A DNA stretch of 64,000 nt from Exophiala sp. HKRS030 (lineage: Eukaryota > Ascomycota > Eurotiomycetes > Chaetothyriales > Herpotrichiellaceae), in contig JAHWDD010000008.1 in assembly GCA_023897205.1 (NCBI GenBank), positions 2,976,001-3,040,000 on the forward strand. The letters are read 5' to 3'. Made by a program: the position numbers and the translations under genes. Below are positions 1 to 11,841 of the stretch, piece after piece (the stretch's first letter is position 1; the number at the start of each line of letters is the position of its first letter). Below the pieces are notes generated by a model. That model ran no database searches. It saw nothing but the letters and a program-made list of their open reading frames with translations, and was not told the origin of the DNA.

Positions 1-1114
1 TATCAGCCTCGGCAAGAAACGTCGTCACAAAGCGTAGCCATTTCTTCCTCAATGGCGTGACCACATCCTTGCGACCACTTTGACCGATGGCATTCATCTT
101 CTGCTGGATCCCGTCAACGATGGACTTCATGATCGAAGCTTCGGACTCGTTGCTGTCATTATCGTCGTCGTCATCGCCATCAAGTTTGGCGCCCTTTCCT
201 TGCTCCGCGTATCGTCGCTTGTGTGCCTTTAGCCTCTGATTTGCTTTCCTCCGTGATCTCTTTTCTTGCCGTCGAGATTCTTCCTCCTCCCGAATCTTCC
301 ATTCGATGCGCATTTCACTGTTAGCCTTTGCGACAGCCGAGGAGACAGCCGATTCAAACCCATCTCTGCAGAACCGCGCAATATGCGCAAGGAACTCCAG
401 TTGAGCTGCTGCGTCTGGATAGATTGGAGTCTTGTCACGTGCAATCGTGTCCGACAGCTGACGCACATACCAAAGTCCTAGCTCGGTGTCGAATGTGCCA
501 GGGAGAGGCCAGCCATCATGCGCTTTTAATGCGCTCAGTATTCGACCAATTTCTGCATCCGTTGGCTTCTTGGGCGGCCAAAGAGTCTGCAGCGCGGGCT
601 CTAGCGGCTCCTGATCGGGTTCACCAGGAGGAGAAGCTTCAGGGGTGGCAGTAGCCTGGCCAAGATTGAAAGTGCTTGACTCTCGCATTGGCGACGCATA
701 TATCGACTGAGACGGGAGTCGTTGAGCTGATTGACGTGTACTTGGAGGTGCTGGGCTGGATGCTTTCTCGGTCCGTCGTCTCTTCCGTGACGAGCGGCGG
801 ATAGAGTCTTCCTCGGTCGAGATGGCGATCGCTTCTTGCTTCACGTGGATTTTCCCACCATGCATTGAGCCATTGACTGGAGAAATACTTTCTGCAGGCG
901 ACGGCCCCCACGGTGGAGGAGAGCTTTGTAGTGGTGACGGTTCCCGTGCAGAGATTAGTTCATGGCGATCTTTGGGGGTTGTAGACAGATTCTTTTCGGT
1001 TAGTTTGCGTTTGCGCGTAGATCGGCGTACCGAGGTATCGTCCTGGGTGTCCATCGAAGCTTCAGACTGGCCTGTCATGGACATTGGAGTGAGAGACGCG
1101 AAAGAAGATGCCAT
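1..1114 (-). CDS. Hypothetical nuclear-type protein, 3' end outside window
   Basis: The minus strand is open without a stop from an ATG at 1114 to the left window edge, giving 371 codons of an incomplete protein. The N-terminal third is Ser/Pro-rich with repeated basic patches (RRSTRKRK, RRSSRKRRR) that resemble nuclear localisation signals. A more ordered middle part contains W-P and LGLWYVRQLSDTIARD segments. A long Glu/Arg-rich stretch, probably coiled coil, follows, then an acidic run (DGDDDDDNDSNESE) and a segment that may be the start of another domain. I do not recognise the family. The composition suggests a chromatin or transcription-associated protein, but that is inference. No intron is needed in the part seen. 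Confidence 0.7.
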   Translation of the reverse strand, partial: MASSFASLTPMSMTGQSEASMDTQDDTSVRRSTRKRKLTEKNLSTTPKDRHELISAREPSPLQSSPPPWGPSPAESISPVNGSMHGGKIHVKQEAIAISTEEDSIRRSSRKRRRTEKASSPAPPSTRQSAQRLPSQSIYASPMRESSTFNLGQATATPEASPPGEPDQEPLEPALQTLWPPKKPTDAEIGRILSALKAHDGWPLPGTFDTELGLWYVRQLSDTIARDKTPIYPDAAAQLEFLAHIARFCRDGFESAVSSAVAKANSEMRIEWKIREEEESRRQEKRSRRKANQRLKAHKRRYAEQGKGAKLDGDDDDDNDSNESEASIMKSIVDGIQQKMNAIGQSGRKDVVTPLRKKWLRFVTTFLAEAD

Positions 1115-1829
1115 TTTGGATGGATTTGAAAAACTTGAGTAGATGTGGTGTTCTTGTGTGTCAATTTTGTGAGCTGCTGTTTAATCAAGGGGTGAGAAGC
1201 TTGAGGACCATATATTGGTAGACGCGCCACCCCCTTGCTGCCAAATGAAGCATAACAATCCGAAAATTGGCTATTGATGATGATCTGTCTTTAATTTACA
1301 AGGGAAATGTTGTATAGTGCTTGAATAGGCTGCCAGTTGAGGTAAATATATTCAATCATTTTGAATAGGGGGAACAATAGCATGATCCTTGAATGGCGTG
1401 AATGTGGGACGTGAAGCGCGAACGGAGAGCAAACAGCATATAAAGCAAGACTACTCCACAGTATCAGAGTTCTACCGGCAACCACTTGAATTGCTGTGCA
1501 ACTTCTTGGCAAGGCTACGCAAACCGCTTTCGGCTCGTTCTAGGCTCGACCTGAGACCCACCACTTCAAACACTGACTTCAACATCCCAAGGGCTGACTT
1601 CACGCCTTGGCGGTGGTGGCTTTGCAATGTCTCATCTACTCATGTTATACAAGTTCTAGCTCCTAAAGCAGGAGTACAATCTGCTTTTGGCTCAGCTCGC
1701 CCCACAATGTACATCTAAGTCGAGTGGGGAGAGAATGGCTGTGCCGAGTACCTTATCGCTCGGGCGTATCTGTCTGCCCTTGACTAGGTAAGAGCTCTTT
1801 TGAAAACATCAGCCGTGAAGACGTCAACC
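1115..1829. other. Intergenic region between divergent genes
   Basis: This is the shared upstream region of the minus-strand gene ending at 1114 and the plus-strand HET gene starting at 1830. It has only short ORFs without recognisable content and presumably holds both promoters. No motif could be assigned. Confidence 0.5.
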
Positions 1830-3952
1830 ATGGATCGCCGGAAAAAGTCATCAATCCGCTACAAGCCTCTCGATGCGGAAAAAGAAGAGATTCGGGTTCT
1901 GTCGATTGAACCATCAAAAGCGCCATGCATGAAGGCGAGTGGAAGAGACTTCATTGAATGGAAAGCTCTGGTGATAATGAATCTTAGTTGGAAGGCATCC
2001 GCCGTACGACTGGGGTTGGCTGACGATCCTATTCACTGCACCCTAGAGACGGTGTCTCTCAAAGACATAAACGCTGCTTCTCATGAGGAACCGCCCGTCG
2101 ACGGCAATGTCATCATGCTACCAGGTTGGAGAGGACCAGTAACAACATCGATTCATCCTCGTGATGGAGTTCCCACTCTGGAACATAAGATACCATATAT
2201 CCCGCGATTTAACTGGGGAGATTACGAAGCTCTATCCTATACGTGGGGAAACGACAGGCGAACCGGGAAGATATATGTCAATGGTGCACCTGTCTCCGTT
2301 CAACTGAACGTCGAAAAGGCCTTGCGTCGATTGCGAGCATTTCCAGAAACTCACCATGGAATGAAATACTGGATCGATGCCATTTCTATCAATCAGAGTG
2401 ATATTCAAGAACGGAATGAGCAGGTGAAAAAAATGCAAGATATCTACGGCAAGGCATGGTCTGTTGCAGTCTGGCTTGGTGATGAAGGCGGCCAAAGTAA
2501 TGAGGCAATAGATTTCATCTCCGGGCTTGCTCACCTTTCACTTTACAGTTCAGAAGACCTCTCTTCACGGAAAAACTTCGACTTCATGATGCGGGATGTG
2601 ATGTGGAACCCATTGTTGGCACTGTTTTCACGTCCCTACTGGCAAAGGGTATGGATTATTCAGGAACTAGCAATGAACCGCAATTTGACTATGTTCATGT
2701 GCGGTGACCGCGCCTTTTACCGCGAGGAATTAGAACCTACGCTTGACCTGTGGTATACGATGATGACTCAGTCATTCTACCAGGTTACCCCACCTCGTTT
2801 GAAAGGTTTCAACGGGATACGTGACATGTTCAATCGTCTGAGCGGGTTGCTGACGGTCAATGTTTTCTCCAAAGCTCATTCTCGACCCTCTGCCGATCTC
2901 TGGAGCGTCGTCACTCGTCTCAAGATTTTGCTTACGGACCAGAGCAAAGACTTGACGGACCTTCTGAGCCTTTCTCAGCAGGCTGCTGCAAGTGATGATC
3001 GTGACAAAATCTACGGGATTCTGGGTCTTCTCCCTCCTACCATATCTTCGAAAATAGTACCAAATTATGACGACTCCACGCAAAGCATCTATTTGCAATT
3101 CGCACAGATCATGCTGGAAACACAAGGCCTCGATGAGCTACTGGCTTGGGCCAGTGGCCTTGAGGGCCGTCACAAATCATGGATGCCTGATTGGACACTT
3201 GCTTTTCCTCGAAATCATATCCAATGGTTACGACGCCGACAAGCCTGTGGAACGAGGCAATTTTCGTCGCATATAACCCAGACTGACAATAGTCTTCATT
3301 GCGAAGGATTTGTCCTCGGCACAGTCACCAACCTCACCATCCACCCGCTGGAAGCATCCGACTTGCTGTTGTCCACAACATACAAAGGCAAATCACAGTC
3401 TAAGGTTGAGGACGACGGCCCAGACCACGCTCTGCGCAATGTGCTCAATCTAGTCTTGCTTATGGAACACCCAGGTAGAAGCAAGTTCTCACGTTCTCTC
3501 CTTGACATTCCCTGGGAGGGAAAGTGGAATCGTCAACCAAGTTCAGGCTATGAACACGCATTCGATAAATTCCGCAAATCCAATGCCAATTTCCTGATTT
3601 GCGGCCACGAACTTCAACACTTCTTCCGGGAACGCTCAGGGGTTTCGAATGTGAGATAGCCTCGAATGCAATAGCTCGAGATTTGAGACTTGGCTGTGTA
3701 TCATTGGTGCGCAGACGACTCTTCACCACAGAGACGGGACTCCTCGGATTAGCACCAGACAGGACCGAGCCGAATGACATCGTCGCCATATTAGGTTGTC
3801 GTTATCCTGTGATCTTAAGACCCAAGGATGGTTACTATCGCTTTGTGGGCGAGTGCTATGTACACGGCATCATGGATGGAGCAGCAGCCGATGGAACACA
3901 TGATACGAGCGACGGGAGGGACACGAGCGTTCATAAATTTATCTTACGTTGA
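1830..3952 (+). CDS. HET-domain (heterokaryon incompatibility) protein with a C-terminal frame break
   Basis: HET proteins trigger programmed cell death when incompatible fungal individuals fuse. The start is ATG 1830; an upstream in-frame TTG at 1800 is not needed. Hallmarks are YEALSYTWG at residues 132-140, WIDAISINQ at 181-189, VWIIQELAM at about 274-282 and a DRDKIYGILGL block near residue 390. These order the HET domain and its usual helical tail. The reading frame stops at 3657-3659. The conserved HET C-terminus (LVRRRLFTTETGLLGLAP, then GECYVHGIMDG) continues in another frame to 3952. About one base is missing near 3636-3655. A 116-nt intron from 3524 to 3639 would restore frame, but its GTGGAA donor is poor and it would remove plausible coding sequence. 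The gene is either recently frameshifted or has a nonstandard intron. Confidence 0.85.
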
Positions 3953-3959
3953 TAGATAG

Positions 3960-5095
3960 ATGCTTCGTTACCAAGTACTTAGTAGATAATCTTCTTCAGT
4001 TGCCCGTCATCTTGAATGTGAGAGTGTTTATCTCATGTTAACAATCCCTTCACAAGCTTGTTAACGACAGCAAACCCAAGATACTCGTTAATTAGTAAGT
4101 AAGTAGTGGCCCATCAAGCGAGTCAATATGCTAAAGCCATTAATTAGTACTTAGCAAATCAAAAATACGGCAGGTTGACTCAGATGGAATTATGTAAAAG
4201 GTCTGGTCTTCCCGGGAGTCCATGATCAATTTGATCGATATGCATCTTGCAAGTTTGGCGCTAAGCTGTTTTCGAACTTCTTCGTGATGCGTTATGTGAT
4301 CAATGCAACCCTACTGGAGCGTACTGGCGTCCACCGTCAAAACCTCTATTGATATCTAATAATCATAATCTCATAATTATATTATTTCTAAATGTAAAAG
4401 ATATAGTTCGAACGCTTCTCTATAGAATACAAGTCTTATCAGAGTATAGCTACTTAGATCTGTACTTTCTTGATGCCTACTTTCTCCTGGCCTATATTAT
4501 ATGGTACGCTAGATATACTTAATATTGTTAACAAATAAACTATTAGATTAGAGGAGGTAATGCTTAATGGTTAGATATTCATTCGATATCATATATTTAT
4601 ACTTCTATCCAAAATAACGAACTTCTATAAGAATTACTATGTACTTAAGATTGGCCGTTAGAAGGTTAAGTCTATAAAGCATCACTTACTTAGTAAGTAA
4701 AGACCCGAATATTCACCAAAGCCATTTCTGACTTATGCCAGCATTATATTGAGTTAGGGAAATTCACGTATTTAACGTCGTTATGTGGTGAGAAGGCAGG
4801 GTGACAAGGAGTAACAAATTTTAGTGTAGATCTCGAGTGAATACCGATAGCTAGACATCGTAGTACATAGGATACGTGGTTAGTGAGATTCAAGTGTTAG
4901 TGCTTTTAAGGAAAGAAGTTCTTTCCTGATTTGGAGCCGGTGAATAACTACTAGTCCGGCAAGAAATCATACACTATCCCCAGTGCCATTGCCCGGCAAT
5001 AAACGCTGCTTAGTCAGATATCACTTGTTGATAATTATGGGCATTCCATAAAACTGAGGCCTGCCAGGCCTTTTTATCAGCATCTCTTCAACAAA
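3960..5095. repeat. AT-rich gene-free tract
   Basis: The sequence from about 3960 to 5090 is much richer in A/T than its surroundings, especially 4330-4700. It contains repeated TTAGTAAGTA/TACTTAGT-like words and no ORF of note. It looks like an old repeat mutated by RIP or a decayed transposon, but no terminal repeats or transposase remnants were recognisable. Confidence 0.45.
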
Positions 5096-5101
5096 AAAAT
5101 C

Positions 5102-6753
5102 ATGCAGTCTCAGCTTATCTTTGTTAATTACAATAACAAAGGCAATGCTAAAGATCCGGAGCAGCGGCGTCTTGTAGCTTCTCACATTGGGAAATACTAT
5201 CGAAATCGTTCTAGACCACTACACAGGGTTCTAAAGAAAGGGGACGAGTCCAGACGTGGTACGCGTACTCTATTGCCGCTGGCCAGAAAGGACGTACCTG
5301 CAAGCAATCAGGTCGGCGACCATAATGTGTCGTCCTTCCACAGTGGTGGACACAACAATCGGTCACCGAATTCCCCCATCATGACCCTTCTGGGCAAGGG
5401 AACTCAGATCCCTTCAGCTGCCTGGCGATCAACATAACAGCGAGGGTCAATGAAGGCATGTGGTTCTTTCGGAGACACTGGCTTCCTGCTTGCCATCAGA
5501 CTTCGCAGCCATCATGGATTAAAGTGTTTAGTAGCGATCAAGCATGGACTGCGCACCTTGGAACACTTCGCCAGCAAGACTGTGCCGAAGCATTCATCTT
5601 ACCATTCATGAACATTCTTCTATGCCTTTCACCAAATGACCCTCGATTACGACGGGAGGTATTATCTCTCAAAGTCCACAGTTCCAAGGTGCTCAGAGCA
5701 CAGATCAGCAAAGCAAGCCAATTTATTGGAACTACGTTGCTAGATATAGTCAGATGTCTCTTCGCCACCGCCGTTTTGACGGCCGACGTTCAAGAGGCAA
5801 GAACACATGGAGGCATTCTTCGCTGGCTCATGTACAGCCTTCATAATGGCCGACCCCTGGCAGCTTCGCGACCAGAAGTCTTGATAGTTATCATGTGGTA
5901 TGATTGTCATCTCGCACTAGCATCTATGTCGCGCCCTCTCTTCTCGTACGATTGGTGCTCAGAAATCCTGCGCCCGCTACTTGTTTCTGTCGATCTATAC
6001 TTATCCACTGTCTCAATGGGCGATGAGTTGGACTCGTCCTTGACGTACCCATTGCACGAGATCTTTACCCAATATCGTCAGACTATATACCTCTGGTATC
6101 TGAAAAGTCCAATACCTGGCCAGCATAGTTCGGCAATTACTGTATGGGTTCTGGCACGTAACCATATCAATCGTAGGAGATTGATCGAATATGTACTTGC
6201 AGCGTACGACAATCTTGCTCGGACAGAAACACCACATGCGAGGAGTGACTGGTTGACCGATGCTTGCCTCGGCTTAGCACTCCTATGTGCCACAATTCCT
6301 TGTGGTGGTGATCCATTCATATCTGGTCGCAGGTTTCTGCCATCCTTGGGATCGGTACACAATCACCTTCACTCGTCTTTGGTCGAACTCTTTCATATCT
6401 GCGTGATGTCAGGACAACCTCTAAACGATAATGCGGTTCTTTGGTGCCTCTTCACCGGAGCACAACTCGAACAACGAGAGGCAGAAGCGAATGCATGTAG
6501 GCTGTGGTTCAACCAAGCTCTAGCATTTCATGCCCGGAAAATGGGCCTACTGAATTGGTTGGACCTGAGGTCTAAGCTACGACTCTTTCTTTATTCAGAT
6601 GATCTCGAGCCGAATGGTGTCCGATGGTTTGAAGGAGACATGAATTATAACAGGACGGAGGAGGGTTTTTCCTGGGATGCGCCGACCTTGTCTCTTAGTT
6701 CCCTTTGGTCTGAGATAAGACCGCTTCGAGCAGGCTTAGCTGAAGCAAAATAG
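5102..6753 (+). CDS. Fungal transcription-factor-like protein, paralog 1
   Basis: ATG 5102 opens a short exon encoding a basic N-terminal motif, QRRLVASHIGKYYRNRS (about residues 22-38). The rest lies in a second frame ending at 6753. A 50-nt intron at 5294-5343 (GTACCT...CACAG) joins the two in phase 0 and gives 533 aa. The joined part includes a DPFSCLAINITARVNE segment, which matches the 'DPF' element that precedes the helical fungal-specific transcription factor domain in related proteins. The C-terminal 400 residues are helical and contain no catalytic motif. No Zn2Cys6 or bZIP domain is present. The gene heads a run of three similar plus-strand genes. The donor is not a strong consensus, so a frameshift instead of an intron remains possible. 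Confidence 0.75.
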
Positions 6754-7658
6754 CATCAGAAGCACCCAGCTGTAGCCACACATGCTGTGTACTTACTCAA
6801 GATACAGTGATAATCGGAAATCTGATTGCGAATTCGAGTGCTGCTTCCTCTGATCAACAAGTGAAAAGAATCGCATCGGTATGCGGTTCCTGGTGACGGA
6901 GACCTTCCGTCGGAAGCTTGACTTGAGTGAGCCATTTTCCTGAACCGACGGCCGCACGGATCTCACGACTACGAAGGCAGCCAAAGGTCGTTCATGTTCG
7001 CTTGATTGATTGAGAATTGGTCTCGACTGATCCTACACTTGACTATCAGGGAATAACGCTTCATACTAGCCTTTCGAATCCCCTAGGGGTCAGTAAGGCG
7101 ATCAGTATTGAAATGCGATTCACATGGCACTACACGGAGACGTTTGCACCCCAAGGTCTCGGTATCCTGAGTTGGCGCTTGATTGGCTGGGGTATAGAGT
7201 GGATGGGAAGGCTTGTGGGTTTTACTGAATAGGGAAGCGTTTCTGGCCATACATCTTGAGGTTTGGGATTCGGCATAGCCAATCAGCCATAAACATCACT
7301 TGGCATTGAGGATGCTTTCTCGAACGAGGTTTGGTGAAAATCAATTACTCGAGGTTTAAAGCATAAATCGGCCCAGTTTTAAGGGGTCTTGCGATAGAAT
7401 GAAGGGTCGTGTCGAGAGGACTTGTTGTCCCAATGGCGAGGATCTTTGCAACATTTATGCCTGCACATCTTGGACCCAAGATGGACTCAAAGGCTCATCC
7501 TTGAGATGCGAGATTTCCGATATACGCCCTATGAATTAAGGAAGACCTATAAGACTATCTTCGCTATCTTCGAAGGAATTTCTCTGAGATATCTTTGTCG
7601 GTTGCTACGTTGTAGAAAGTTCCTTGACCGAACGCAGGGGCGCCAAGAGGCATGAGCA
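6754..7658. other. Intergenic spacer between paralogs 1 and 2
   Basis: This stretch has only short unconvincing ORFs on both strands and no recognisable domain. It presumably contains the 3' end of paralog 1 and the promoter of paralog 2. Confidence 0.4.
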
Positions 7659-9041
7659 ATGCCTGGACATGATACAACTCGGAACCATTCAATTACCTTT
7701 ATAGTAACAATCGGGGCACCTTTGGGATCCGGTAGATGCCGTGAAGTCCAACAACAGTTAGCCAGATCCCATGCTGCACGTGTTTCCAGCCGACAACGTG
7801 TTCGACCGAATTTGACATCTGTGCCTGAAGGCAAGGACAAGGACCTAGTCGTCCGAGTAGGATACATAAATCCTGTTCACCAGGGTGTCCCGATTCCTCC
7901 ACCACCTCCAACACCTGGCTTCAGAGTCGTTGATCCCTTCTCTGTCGCGGGATTCGAGATTGACCGCGAAGCCACCGACCTGTTGCGTTTCTACCAAGCA
8001 TGGACACCCAACACAGAAGCTTCTCGCTCCGTGTTGTCGGTAGCACTTCGGTATGAGGCTTGTCTGAGGCCATTACTTTCCTATATCGCTACTATCATGT
8101 ACAATCTGAACCTTGGCGGTTTCGACGTCAGCACCATTCTACGCCTCACGACTCGTGGCTTGTCCACTGTCAGAGCATACCTCGATGATCCGACATGCCA
8201 ATGGGACATTTTATCTCATAGTATCGTATGGATGAGCCTTGGAGCAATCTTTCGTGGTGAATCGAAAATGGTCAGAATGCATCTACGAGGTCTTCAGGAG
8301 ATACTCAATCATAATTCCACCAAGTCCTTGCTCTTTTTACCCGAATACTTACAACCAATTGTACTTTACTGCGACATGAGCACGGCGGTCTCCCAGCTTT
8401 CGCCACCCATATTTGAGGTCTCTTCAGACATTGATGAGATTCTGAAATTGGGGTCGTTCATCCCACGTCTTCGCATTATCGGACGACGTATCGTGGAACA
8501 GTTGAATGAGCTTCAGGCTCAAGAAGAGTTGAAAGGTTTGGCCGAAAAGCTTGTCGAGTGTACAGAGGTATTCCTAGCAATAAAAAGGGTACGAAAGGTG
8601 GCAGAGAAGACGTCTTGCATCTATCTAGCAATTTTTCGAATGATTTCAAACATTCTGAGACTCTGCATGGATTCCGACGGATCCGAACTACGCCTGCCTA
8701 GGGCAAGAAAAGAGCTCGCCATGATTTGGTGGGCCATGTCGCTTCGCCTACAAGTAACCGGTGTCACCATGGGTAGCATGAACTATCCAATCGTCGCTCT
8801 TGAAAAATTTTCATCGTGTGGCCAGGAAGGTATGGTCGAAATTCGACAAGCTTTGTTGAAATGGAATGTACTGGTACGGGGAATCTGGGATGGTACAATC
8901 TGCCATGTACGAGATGCTACTCGAGAAGCCTCGGAGGTTGTGGCAATACTTGCAGGCCCTACCCTTTCCGCGATCTTCGAACGTGTCGTGGAATACTTCG
9001 ATCTTTGGAACAATGCCCAATGCCAGATTATGTGGCTTTAG
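7659..9041 (+). CDS. Fungal transcription-factor-like protein, paralog 2
   Basis: This is a single-exon gene of 460 aa from ATG 7659. The N-terminus has the same layout as its neighbours: a hydrophobic ITFIVTIG strand followed by an Arg/Gln-rich segment (REVQQQLARSHAARVSSRQR). A Pro-rich linker and a DPFSVAGFEIDREATDLL element come next. The remainder is helical and fits the C-terminal fungal-specific transcription factor domain (PF11951-like). The N-terminal motif is clearly more diverged than in the genes at 5102 and 10044. No zinc cluster or other classical DNA-binding domain is visible. Its role is presumably regulatory, by family resemblance only. Confidence 0.75.
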   Translation: MPGHDTTRNHSITFIVTIGAPLGSGRCREVQQQLARSHAARVSSRQRVRPNLTSVPEGKDKDLVVRVGYINPVHQGVPIPPPPPTPGFRVVDPFSVAGFEIDREATDLLRFYQAWTPNTEASRSVLSVALRYEACLRPLLSYIATIMYNLNLGGFDVSTILRLTTRGLSTVRAYLDDPTCQWDILSHSIVWMSLGAIFRGESKMVRMHLRGLQEILNHNSTKSLLFLPEYLQPIVLYCDMSTAVSQLSPPIFEVSSDIDEILKLGSFIPRLRIIGRRIVEQLNELQAQEELKGLAEKLVECTEVFLAIKRVRKVAEKTSCIYLAIFRMISNILRLCMDSDGSELRLPRARKELAMIWWAMSLRLQVTGVTMGSMNYPIVALEKFSSCGQEGMVEIRQALLKWNVLVRGIWDGTICHVRDATREASEVVAILAGPTLSAIFERVVEYFDLWNNAQCQIMWL

Positions 9042-10043
9042 GACCAGACGAAGATTTATGTGTCTCTTTGCGGAGTAAGATGCTGGGCCCGATTATTGGA
9101 CGATATCCAATCTTGTTCGCCGCTTGATGTCTGAGCAACATATATTTGGATCTTCAATGGGGTTTCATAGAAATTATAGTCGAGGTTATCATTGGCTAGC
9201 ACAGCATCATTCCATATCCCACATGGATTCCGAAACTATACCGAACTCGGTTCTATCATAGTCTGGCTGGACGGGCCTGGACGACCTAAGGTTACCCCCA
9301 AAATACTGCACCACAACCCTGGTAGAGTGACTACCCAGGAGTCATCTTGCAGTAGCAGCACTCACCGTGGGAACAACTAGCGGCGAACATGTCTTCTGAC
9401 TAAAGGAATGACAAATATATCAGGGATTGACAGCGAAATGGAGCTACAAGCCCCGTCTCGCACTGGACCATACTTTCTTAGAAGTAGCCAGTAGATGAGC
9501 ATGGTGGTCTCTAGGCATGCAGGAGGTGCCTGCCAATGAGACTAGTTAACCAACATAGCGAAAGGCTTATTTATAAGCAAGCCAACAAATCGGTAGCCAA
9601 CGAAGTCATTTCCTGATCCGGACTTCACGATTCCCTTTCCGGCTATTCAGATAACTGTCGTCGAGCATCATTGGCTGGTAGGCGATTCCTGCCCTACAGC
9701 CACGATCTGACCTGTCCGAGGCAGGCAACCGTAGACGAAGGTTCCTGCAAATACTGTCAGCCCTATTTTGCAGGTGTTGCTCTAGAAGACGTCGAGACCC
9801 GCTTTCAGAAATGACAACGGCAGCACATGATATCGTGTACCAAATGAACAGTCACTCTAGAATTAGGTAAAGACTTCTTTGCGGTAAGCTCTTCGTCGGA
9901 GAAGCCCTTCTCGAATATGCTCTTCGCCAACTTGCATTCGAATATGAACAGAAGACAAATATCCATGCAGATCAAACGTCAACCAGGCAGCTTTCACGAG
10001 TGGGTTTGAGGTCCGTATTGCGCATGTCCACCAAGTCACGACC
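9042..10043. other. Intergenic spacer between paralogs 2 and 3
   Basis: About 1 kb with no ORF worth calling. I see no repeat or RNA gene here. Confidence 0.4.
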
Positions 10044-11625
10044 ATGGCTGGCAATATCACCTTCGTTCTTTGCGATCAGATCTCGCCCGAGAAGCGGAAA
10101 GAGAATCGCCGAACGGTAGCTTCGCATATTGGCAGGCACTATCGAAATCGTTCAGCACCCTTGAAAAAGTCGGTGGCTAAGGAATTGGAATGTCCAAATT
10201 CAAGGTCGGCCACGTACGGTCGCCGGTTACTGCCCATTATCAGACCCAAGAGTGATGTCCTGCAGGCAAGCAATGCGCCTAATCATACTTCGGCCACGAT
10301 CGATGATGTCGAGAAATCTCCCAGCTTAGGAGAAGCCAAGAGCGAGCAGCCTGATTCAGGACCGGCAGATGAACGGCGGACCTTATACTCTATCTATCCT
10401 TACCTACAACCATGGATACAGTTTTCATATCCAGAAAGCCATCGGAGAACCGCCGAGCTTGGCTTCGATCTTGGTGAGCATGGCATATCTGAATATGTTT
10501 AGGCTTAGAGACTAACAATTGTAAGAGGTGACTTACGTACTTCCCCGTCATTCAGACTGGGGCCCTGGTCCAAACCCGTATACCAATTGTCTTGTGCAGA
10601 TGATGTGCAGGGACCGCCAGCTTTTCGATGCAATTGCAGCCTCAGCTCATGGCGTCTACACGTGTTCCATGCATCACTCGGCTGCACCAACTCCAGCCGT
10701 TCTAATTCACCGCGCGCGTGCTTTGTGTGGAATGCAAGAGAAATTGTTAAGCGAAACGGCGGCGATTAGTAACGAGACGATGCTCGCTGTGTTCTACCTC
10801 CTGGAGAATGCAGCTCGCTTCCGACATTTTCGAGACTTCCGAGCGCATTACAACGGCCTTCGGAGAATGATGCAGCTTCGCGGCAAGATCACACCAAATT
10901 CTCTTGAAGAATTATACGTCAATCAAGCAATCGTCATCCTGGAGACTTCGGAGATTGCCTGGAGGACTAGAATGTCGATTGAGAAGCCTCAACGGATCAA
11001 ATTGACATATAACATCCCCAAATCAGATTCTTGCTTGCTGGAGATGGTGTCTTCACTGCCACTAGGTTTCCAAGATCTAGTCAAGCAAGGTTCAATTAGC
11101 TTTGAAGTACTTTCCCTGCTTGCCGATGTACCGCCTGCAGACTACATCAAACACGATCTGGCAGCGTCTCAGCGTCAACTTGAAGTGGTTCGACGTGCGA
11201 GGCTCTTGCTGCGAGCTACCGAATTGGACGTTGAGCGCTTGGTCTGCCTGGGAACAATTGCGTTCTCTCTCAGAGTTGTGATCAGGAGACATTTCTTTCA
11301 AGAGCCATCCTTTTGGAGGAGACTAGCTGCAGCTGGCAAAGCAGTGTCGAATGGCCGGGACAAGAGACTCCAGCAAGAGCTGAAGGTCTGGGCAACGGTG
11401 GTTGCAGCTGATCTCGCCTCGTCTACTTGTAAAGATCTCGCCATGAAGGCTGTCGTAGGGATAAATAATCAACACACGTGGGCTCATTCATGGCAGCCTG
11501 TCTCACATTCGATGCAGAAATTCTTCTACGCAAACAGTTTTGCGCCAGCGTGGCAAGTGTGTTGGGAGAGTGCCGTTGGGGAACAGAAGTCAAAACAACA
11601 CTCGACGCCTGAAATGAGATCCTAG
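10044..11625 (+). CDS. Fungal transcription-factor-like protein, paralog 3
   Basis: The gene has two exons, 10044-10473 and 10526-11625, with a 52-nt intron. The intron is well supported: donor GTGAGC, branch GACTAAC and acceptor AAG, joining in phase 1. The product is 509 aa. The N-terminus reads ITFVLCDQ followed by NRRTVASHIGRHYRNRS, nearly the same as the basic motif of the gene at 5102. A variable polar linker follows. The rest is a helical region beginning near VLPRHSDWGPGPNPYTN and resembles the fungal-specific transcription factor domain. No zinc cluster is present. The shared N-terminus and tandem layout argue for local duplication, while the C-terminal halves have diverged strongly. 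Confidence 0.8.
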
Positions 11626-11841
11626 ATTTTTCTGGTTGCACTGACAGAACGAACACAATTTTCGCCAATTCAAGAGGAAAAACTGACACTTTCATCTGTC
11701 TCCTTCACGAAGGTCATTTTCGTTGCGGAGTATGTCCAGGGCTCAGCTATAATGAGATTCGGAATAGGTTGCTGAGAGATACCAAGCAAGAGCGCTTCAT
11801 ATGACCAACCTCTCTCGCATACTCCTAGTACAAAAATCTTA

